A DNA stretch of 10,897 nucleotides, taken from an uncultured Veillonella sp. (GTDB taxonomy: Bacteria > Bacillota > Negativicutes > Veillonellales > Veillonellaceae). The stretch spans positions 1-10,897 of the forward strand of contig USQK01000056.1 of the NCBI GenBank assembly GCA_900556785.1, given 5' to 3'. The translations under genes and the position numbers were made by a program. Under the pieces are notes generated by a model, which was given only the letters and a program-made list of their open reading frames with translations, ran no database searches and was not told where the DNA came from. Shown piece by piece: positions 6,819-10,897 of the stretch (the stretch's first letter is position 1; each line of letters opens with the position of its first letter).

Positions 6819-8055
6819 GTATATCACTCCTAGTCATATTAATATAGCCTCTCGGCGGTTGATGCTCTATAGCCCCTTCTAGCTCTAACTCTAGTAATAA
6901 GGGCTGCAATTGTTGCAATGGAATGTGAGTTACTTTCAAAATATCACTAACAGTAATACATCGATCATGAGGTATTTCACTCAAGATTAAACTCTTATCC
7001 AAACTAAAGCTTAACATAGACGACCCATGACTATCAACACCCTTACATGTATTACTCGATAAATCCCCCTCTTTTACATGACTATGTTCCTCTTTCTTTG
7101 ACGTTGAAAGTTTATTTTTTGCCGGTGAAAGTTTCTCTTCTGTGGCAAAAAAATCCCGCAATGTTAAATGATATTGTTCAACGATATCCTCATATCCAGT
7201 TAATACATAAGCACCATTGCGCATAAGGAACTTATTACCATCCGCTGTATGGTCTAATAGGTTACATGGTACTACAAACACATCTCGCCCTTCACTAACC
7301 GCCATATCCGCTGTAATCAAAGATCCACTACTAGCCTTAGCCTCCACTACGATTACCCCTCGACTAAGACCACTAATAATACGGTTTCTCGCTGGAAAAT
7401 GCTTTGCCGAAGGCGGTGTACCAGGAGGATATTCAGATAGGAGTAACCCATTATTAGCCAGTACTCTATCAAATAATTTTGAATTTTCTCTAGGATATAC
7501 AATATCTAATCCACATCCCATAACAACAATGCCGTACCCCTGACTTGCTAGTAGTCCTTCATGACCATGCGAATCAATGCCACGAGCACCGCCACTAACA
7601 ATTATAGTACTGTATTTGCCCAATTCTTTACCTAACATTCTCGCCACATTCCGCCCATATAATGAACACCGTCGAGCCCCTACAATGGCAATACGGTTTA
7701 ACCTTTTATCTAATAAGGCTCGATTACCTCGCATAAACAATATAGCTGGTGGATTATAGATTTGGTTTAACATAGATGGAAAATCTTTATCTAGAAAGGT
7801 AGTAACATCCATCTGATATTCGTCTAACTTTTGAATTATATAATCAAGTTTTTCATCCCTAGCCGATGCTGCAATAGCACGTTTGTCAGCTATAGAAATA
7901 TATGTATACCCTTTTAAATTCTCCACATTTTTAACAGCGTTCCATGCTTCATAAGGAGAACCAAAGTCTTCTATAAATCGTCTTACATACGTAGCTCCTA
8001 CATTATATAGACTCTGTAGGCCTGCAATATAAATAGTATCGTCATATCTTGTCAT
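6808..8055 (-). CDS. dprA: DNA-processing protein DprA (Smf), RecA loader in transformation
   Basis: Binds incoming single-stranded DNA in the cytoplasm during natural transformation, protects it and loads RecA. The 415-aa protein has the three usual parts. An N-terminal helical, SAM-like region (residues 1-100) carries LQSLYNVGATYVRRF. The Rossmann-fold DprA domain (about 100-300) has IAIVGARRCSLYG (122-134), SGGARGID (154-161), the basic FPARNRIISGLSRG (220-233) and SGSLITA (243-249). A C-terminal winged-helix domain covers about 355-405. The linker at about 303-350 is polar and low-complexity. It starts at ATG 8055 with only a weak TAGGT upstream, 8 nt after the comM stop, so translation probably depends on coupling to comM. 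The last 11 nt overlap topA. Confidence 0.95.
   Translation of the reverse strand: MTRYDDTIYIAGLQSLYNVGATYVRRFIEDFGSPYEAWNAVKNVENLKGYTYISIADKRAIAASARDEKLDYIIQKLDEYQMDVTTFLDKDFPSMLNQIYNPPAILFMRGNRALLDKRLNRIAIVGARRCSLYGRNVARMLGKELGKYSTIIVSGGARGIDSHGHEGLLASQGYGIVVMGCGLDIVYPRENSKLFDRVLANNGLLLSEYPPGTPPSAKHFPARNRIISGLSRGVIVVEAKASSGSLITADMAVSEGRDVFVVPCNLLDHTADGNKFLMRNGAYVLTGYEDIVEQYHLTLRDFFATEEKLSPAKNKLSTSKKEEHSHVKEGDLSSNTCKGVDSHGSSMLSFSLDKSLILSEIPHDRCITVSDILKVTHIPLQQLQPLLLELELEGAIEHQPPRGYINMTRSDILVH
6827..6831 (-). promoter_or_regulatory. Ribosome binding site deciding the topA start
   Basis: AGGAG on the minus strand, 8 nt before TTG 6816-6818. It overlaps the alternative GTG at 6825-6827, which therefore cannot be the start served by this site. 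It lies within the last codons of dprA. Confidence 0.65.
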
Positions 8056-8063
8056 ATCATTAC

Positions 8064-9701
8064 CTATTTACCAGTTCTAAATAACATTGCTTCAGAAATA
8101 TGATGTGGTTCCACTTGTGGGTTTCCCTCAAGGTCTGCTATGGTACGACTGACCTTTAATATGCGATCAAAAGCACGTCCACTTAAATGGAAATGGTCAA
8201 ATATATTACCGAGTACACTCCAAGCCTTATCGGTAATATGGCAAAGCTCACCTATGGCCTTATGCGGTACGGCTCCATTAGAGCTAAAGTCTAGGCCTTC
8301 ATACCGTTTCTGTTGCATAGAGGTCGCTATAACAACTTGTTCTCTCATACTTTCACTAGTCATCGTTGAAGACGAAGTATCTAATAATTGCTCTAATGTG
8401 GGCCTTTCAACAGGTATGTGCAAATCGATACGATCCATAATAGGTCCAGATAATCGTTGCTGATAATTTTTAACCATTGTTTCCGTACATACACACTCTT
8501 TATGAGGATCATGATAATATCCACAAGGGCATGGATTAGCCGCTAAGATACAAATAAAATCAGCAGGATATATGTAATTTCCCTGAGATCGATTGATAGT
8601 AATTGTGCGCGATTCTAAAGGTTGCCTTAGAGCATCAATAACTTGGCGTTGAAATTCAGGGGCTTCATCCATAAATAGAACCCCTCCGTGAGCAAGGGTT
8701 ACCTCACCAGGTCGACCTTGAATACCGCCTCCTACCATACTCGCTAAAGTTGCAGTATGATGGGGATGTCTAAAAGGACGAGTTGTAACCAATCCCGTGT
8801 CACCTAATAATCCTATTACGTCTTGTATACGACTCACTTCAATGATTTCATTCCATGTCATAGGTGGTAATATGGTCGGCAATCTCTCAGCCATCATCGT
8901 TTTACCACCACCTGGTGGACCTATCATAATACAATGATGATGACCTGCAGCACTGATGAGCATAGCCCGTTTTCCAAGCTCTTGCCCCTGTACATCACTA
9001 AAATCTACTGTATATATTTGATTGGTACCTATATCTACACAATTATCTTCATTTATATAATCTACAGATTCATATGGCTCTAACAATTCCACTGATTGAT
9101 TATAGTTTTGATTTTTCGAACTTGTAGATTTGCTAATAATCTCTTTATTTACTTTAGAGCACTTTGATTTAGCTCGTTTCTCTAAAATAGAAATGATATG
9201 TAGTAATGAAGATTCCCCATAAATGGTAAGCTTTGGTATGGCTTTTAAATTATGACTATTTTCAACACTTGTAAATATAGTGGAATACTTAGAATCTAAG
9301 CCTGCAAGGGACATAGCCAAGGTTCCAAAGGTTGGTAATAGTGTTCCATCTAAAGCTAGCTCTCCCATAAACAGACTGTTACTTAATAAAGCTGAAATAT
9401 TAGCTTTACGCCCCTTTATCTGCCCCGATGCAATGAGAACCCCTAAAGCAATCGCTAAATCGAGTCCTGCACTACTTTTACGAATTGTAGCAGGTGCTAG
9501 ATTGACTACGATACGCCTCATAGGGAAGTCATAGCCACTATTTTTGATAGCCGCCCTCACACGTTCCCGAGCTTCCTTTACGGACTGATTAGGCAGTCCT
9601 ACGATATCAAATACAGGTAAACCTTGAGATATATCGACCTCTACCGTAATAATGCATCCGTCTATACCATGTAAGGTGGCTCCATAAAGTTTTGCATACA
9701 T
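8064..9701 (-). CDS. comM: ComM/YifB-family AAA+ ATPase (Mg-chelatase-like)
   Basis: Members are hexameric helicases that promote branch migration of the D-loop during integration of transforming DNA; the family was long annotated as Mg chelatase, but it is unrelated in role to chlorophyll synthesis. The 545-aa protein has an N-terminal Lon-protease-like domain opening MYAKLYGATLHGIDG (residues 1-15), an AAA+ core with Walker A GPPGGGKT (261-268) and Walker B VLFMDE (341-346), a Cys cluster NPCPCGYYHDPHKECVC (Cys391/393/403/405) that could bind a metal, the sensor/arginine-finger stretch RLSGPIMDRIDLH (416-428), and the C-terminal Mg-chelatase helical domain. A polar linker at 176-233 makes it longer than the 506-aa E. 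coli YifB. An in-frame GTG at 9722 would overlap yraN, but ATG 9701 matches the family N-terminus and has GAGAGG 6 nt upstream. Confidence 0.94.
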   Translation of the reverse strand: MYAKLYGATLHGIDGCIITVEVDISQGLPVFDIVGLPNQSVKEARERVRAAIKNSGYDFPMRRIVVNLAPATIRKSSAGLDLAIALGVLIASGQIKGRKANISALLSNSLFMGELALDGTLLPTFGTLAMSLAGLDSKYSTIFTSVENSHNLKAIPKLTIYGESSLLHIISILEKRAKSKCSKVNKEIISKSTSSKNQNYNQSVELLEPYESVDYINEDNCVDIGTNQIYTVDFSDVQGQELGKRAMLISAAGHHHCIMIGPPGGGKTMMAERLPTILPPMTWNEIIEVSRIQDVIGLLGDTGLVTTRPFRHPHHTATLASMVGGGIQGRPGEVTLAHGGVLFMDEAPEFQRQVIDALRQPLESRTITINRSQGNYIYPADFICILAANPCPCGYYHDPHKECVCTETMVKNYQQRLSGPIMDRIDLHIPVERPTLEQLLDTSSSTMTSESMREQVVIATSMQQKRYEGLDFSSNGAVPHKAIGELCHITDKAWSVLGNIFDHFHLSGRAFDRILKVSRTIADLEGNPQVEPHHISEAMLFRTGK

Positions 9702-9707
9702 AGGTAA

Positions 9708-9713
9708 CCTCTC
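9708..9713 (-). promoter_or_regulatory. Ribosome binding site deciding the comM start
   Basis: GAGAGG on the minus strand, 6 nt before ATG 9699-9701. Its first base is the last base of the yraN TAG stop codon. It lies downstream of the alternative GTG at 9722, which argues against that start. Confidence 0.65.
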
Positions 9714-10111
9714 TAAAAGCACTGCGGCAAATAATGAATGGAACTTTGAAAGTCTTCATGCAAGTACACTTCGATTACATCAAAGGATAACTCTTTCCAG
9801 CGCCGTCTTTTCTGATGTAGATCATACAAAAATAACATGGCTGTCCGTTTAATATGCTTTTGCTTCTTCTTTGTCACCGCTTCTCGAGCTAATCCATGCT
9901 GCATTCCTCGACGGGCTTTAATTTCAATAAAGTGATACACTAAATCACGTTTAGCAATAATATCGATTTCACCTAATCTAGTTCGATAATTTGTATCTAC
10001 GACAGTAAGGCCTATTTTTTCAATATATTTAATGGCCACTCGTTCACCCCATTTTCCAAGTTCCTTGGAATCGAGTTCATTAAATGCTTTACCCGTACTA
10101 ATCGTTTTCAT
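9713..10111 (-). CDS. yraN: YraN family (UPF0102) nuclease-fold protein
   Basis: A small cytoplasmic protein of the conserved YraN/UPF0102 family, whose fold resembles Holliday-junction resolvases and restriction-type nucleases; its cellular role is not established. The 132-aa length is normal. Visible family motifs are GKWGERVAIKYI (residues 19-30), GEIDIIAKRD (47-56) and FIEIKAR (61-67), giving the E-D...ExK-like active-site pattern Glu48, Asp50, Glu63, Lys65, and the C-terminal strand FDVIEV (110-115). ATG 10111 has AGGAGG 5 nt upstream. It is the first gene of the run to comM, dprA, topA and trmFO, and ends 11 nt before the comM ATG. The common neighbourhood with rnhB, comM and dprA suggests a role in nucleic-acid processing, which is inference only. 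Confidence 0.93.
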   Translation of the reverse strand: MKTISTGKAFNELDSKELGKWGERVAIKYIEKIGLTVVDTNYRTRLGEIDIIAKRDLVYHFIEIKARRGMQHGLAREAVTKKKQKHIKRTAMLFLYDLHQKRRRWKELSFDVIEVYLHEDFQSSIHYLPQCF

Positions 10112-10146
10112 ATATACCTCCTATATACGTGTAGTAACTACAATAA

Positions 10147-10175
10147 CTTATAGAATAGTTATCACTCAATCTACA
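10147..10175 (-). promoter_or_regulatory. Weak candidate promoter for the yraN-comM-dprA-topA-trmFO operon
   Basis: On the minus strand TATAAG (10147-10152) makes a five-of-six -10 box. At 17 nt spacing the -35 position holds TGTAGA, only three of six. A 6-bp inverted repeat ATAACT...AGTTAT at 10143-10162 overlaps the -10 box and could be an operator or chance. Alternative -35 sequences such as TTGAAA near 10181-10186 have poor partners. An operon promoter is expected here because the hairpin at 10241-10286 separates yraN from rnhB, but this exact placement is uncertain. Confidence 0.3.
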
Positions 10176-10240
10176 TCTAAACTTTCAACAGGTAACACTT
10201 ACTTGTAGCGTAGAGTATGGAGACTATAAAAGTAAATACA

Positions 10241-10286
10241 AAAGAGGTTCCTAATAGTCACATCGGTGACCAATAGGAACCTCTTT
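10241..10286 (-). terminator. Long hairpin downstream of rnhB, likely terminator
   Basis: A 46-nt near-perfect hairpin: 13 bp pair without a gap (10241-10253 with 10274-10286), then one mismatch, one pair, one mismatch, and five further pairs (10257-10261 with 10266-10270) around the tetraloop ATCG. On the minus strand the stem ends in CCTCTTTT followed by GTATTTACTTTTAT, a moderate U-tract suited to terminating rnhB about 100 nt past its stop codon. On the plus strand the tail is only CTCTTTACGG. The long stem with a small loop could also be a dispersed palindromic repeat. Confidence 0.6.
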
Positions 10287-10313
10287 ACGGTTATGAACTA
10301 TATGCAATTTATA

Positions 10314-10340
10314 ATGATACAACTAATACAATTAATACAA
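10314..10340. repeat. Three tandem imperfect 9-bp repeats
   Basis: On the plus strand ATGATACAA, CTAATACAA and TTAATACAA follow each other without gaps, sharing the core AATACAA or ATACAA. They lie in the AT-rich spacer between the rnhB stop and the hairpin at 10241-10286, that is, in the 3' untranslated part of rnhB. They may be a protein-binding array or chance in AT-rich DNA. Confidence 0.4.
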
Positions 10341-10389
10341 ATATAAAACTTAACTTAATAGTCGAATCATAAAATAAATTTATTACGAA

Positions 10390-10897
10390 TTACTCTGGCT
10401 TAACCCAACGAACGATAGATTTAATAGGTTCAAAGCTTTTGCGATGTAGTGGTGTTACACCTTGTTGTTCAACAGCTTCTTTATGTAACTCCGTATAATA
10501 GCCTTTATGAATACCAAATCCATAACCAGGGTATTCGTCATCAAGGCTCTTCATATATCGATCTCGCGTAACCTTTGCAATGATGGATGCAGCCGCAATA
10601 TTAGCGCTTTTACTATCGCCCTTCAGGCAATTTCATTGCATCAGCTACTACTGCTTCAGCTGGTACGCTGAGCGTGCGAATCGCCTCATACATCGCTTGT
10701 CGCGTTGCTTCATAGATATTGAGCTCATCAATCTTTTCTGGGCCGTAAGAAATACAGCTTACTGCTATAGCTTCGTCCATGATGATATCGTAGAGGGCTT
10801 CACGCTTTTCTTCGGTTAGCTTTTTAGAGTCATTCAAACCAGGAATTAATGTCATAGGCGGGAATATAAAGGCAGGGGCCGCTACACCAATCTTTGA
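10390..10897 (-). pseudogene. rnhB: Ribonuclease HII, frameshifted by an internal deletion and cut by window edge
   Basis: RNase HII removes ribonucleotides from DNA and RNA from RNA/DNA hybrids. The first readable part on the minus strand (10897 to about 10625) encodes PGLNDSKKLTEEKREALYD, YGPEKIDELNIYEATRQAM and VVADAMKLP, all RNase HII landmarks. This frame then stops at TAG 10613-10615. A different frame continues at once from 10623 to TAA 10390-10392 with KGDSKSANIAAASIIAKVTR, then DEYPGYGFGIHKGYYTELHK, TPLHRKSFEP and a VKPE end, a complete C-terminal half. Between LP and KGD only one base remains where E. coli RNase HII has seven residues and, from memory, Firmicute homologues about nine. 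So some 20-30 bp seem to be missing, a number not divisible by three. The catalytic Asp of KGD (E. coli Asp126) is lost from the truncated product. The true start is off the window; ATG 10855 is internal. A sequencing or assembly error cannot be excluded. Confidence 0.85.

Noticed and set aside
6538..6882. Plus-strand open frame of 114 codons
   Set aside because: It is antisense to the topA start and the end of dprA. Its hydrophobic run is the mirror of the Lys-rich TopA N-terminus. No start context supports it.
7217..7543. Plus-strand open frame of 108 codons
   Set aside because: Entirely antisense to the conserved dprA Rossmann domain, with composition typical of a shadow frame.
8140..8463. 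Plus-strand open frame of 107 codons
   Set aside because: Entirely antisense to the C-terminal part of comM; no ribosome binding site or family resemblance.
9702..9722. comM start at GTG 9722
   Set aside because: The seven extra residues are not part of the family N-terminus, and the only good ribosome binding site lies downstream of this GTG and in front of ATG 9701.
10612..10624. Programmed frameshift or recoding in rnhB
   Set aside because: There is no slippery heptamer with a following pseudoknot, and several conserved residues are missing at the junction, so recoding would not restore a normal protein.
10580..10819. Plus-strand open frame of 79 codons
   Set aside because: Antisense to rnhB and spanning its frameshift junction; nothing supports translation.
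10613..10855. A separate small 80-residue protein gene
   Set aside because: Its sequence is the middle of RNase HII, and the conserved remainder continues in another frame immediately after. It is a fragment of the broken rnhB, not an independent gene.
1..10897. CRISPR array, prophage, insertion sequence, toxin-antitoxin or defence system
   Set aside because: No spaced direct repeats, transposase, integrase, terminal inverted repeats or defence domains are visible; nearly all the DNA is accounted for by conserved housekeeping genes.

Overview
The window looks like chromosomal housekeeping DNA from a low-GC diderm Firmicute. Veillonella or a close Negativicutes relative is my best guess, from the protein sequences, the AT-rich codon use and the AGGAGG-type ribosome binding sites; this is recognition from memory, not a search. 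I see no phage, insertion sequence, CRISPR array, tRNA, rRNA or defence locus.

Layout. (1) Positions 1-253, minus strand: the first 84 codons of leuS, with its own consensus promoter at 312-340. (2) 344-2026, minus: a secreted family 18 glycoside hydrolase with a long Lys/Glu/Ala-rich C-terminal coiled coil. (3) 2027-2178: a divergent promoter region. (4) 2179-3003, plus: lgt, the only plus-strand gene, closed by a strong bidirectional terminator at 3036-3079. (5) 10111 down to 3137, minus: a compact five-gene run yraN-comM-dprA-topA-trmFO with junctions of +11, +8, -11 and -11 nt, probably one operon. (6) 10112-10389: an AT-rich spacer with a long hairpin and a short tandem repeat. (7) 10390-10897, minus: rnhB, 5'-truncated by the window edge and internally broken by a frame-changing deletion.

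How the genes fit together. ComM and DprA act on incoming single-stranded DNA during natural transformation, YraN is an uncharacterised nuclease-fold protein, TopA relaxes negative supercoils and TrmFO makes ribothymidine-54 in tRNA. rnhB, yraN, comM, dprA, topA and trmFO are a familiar conserved neighbourhood in Firmicutes, so the set is ordinary, although transcriptional coupling of DNA uptake, topology and tRNA modification is notable. Lgt and the GH18 enzyme both serve the cell envelope and share a divergent promoter region.

The most useful corrections are to gene starts. topA most likely begins at a TTG at 6818, comM at ATG 9701, and the GH18 gene at ATG 2026. topA and trmFO both begin with TTG in the same 11-nt overlap geometry. 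The most interesting anomaly is the broken rnhB. I did not find evidence for a new biological system.
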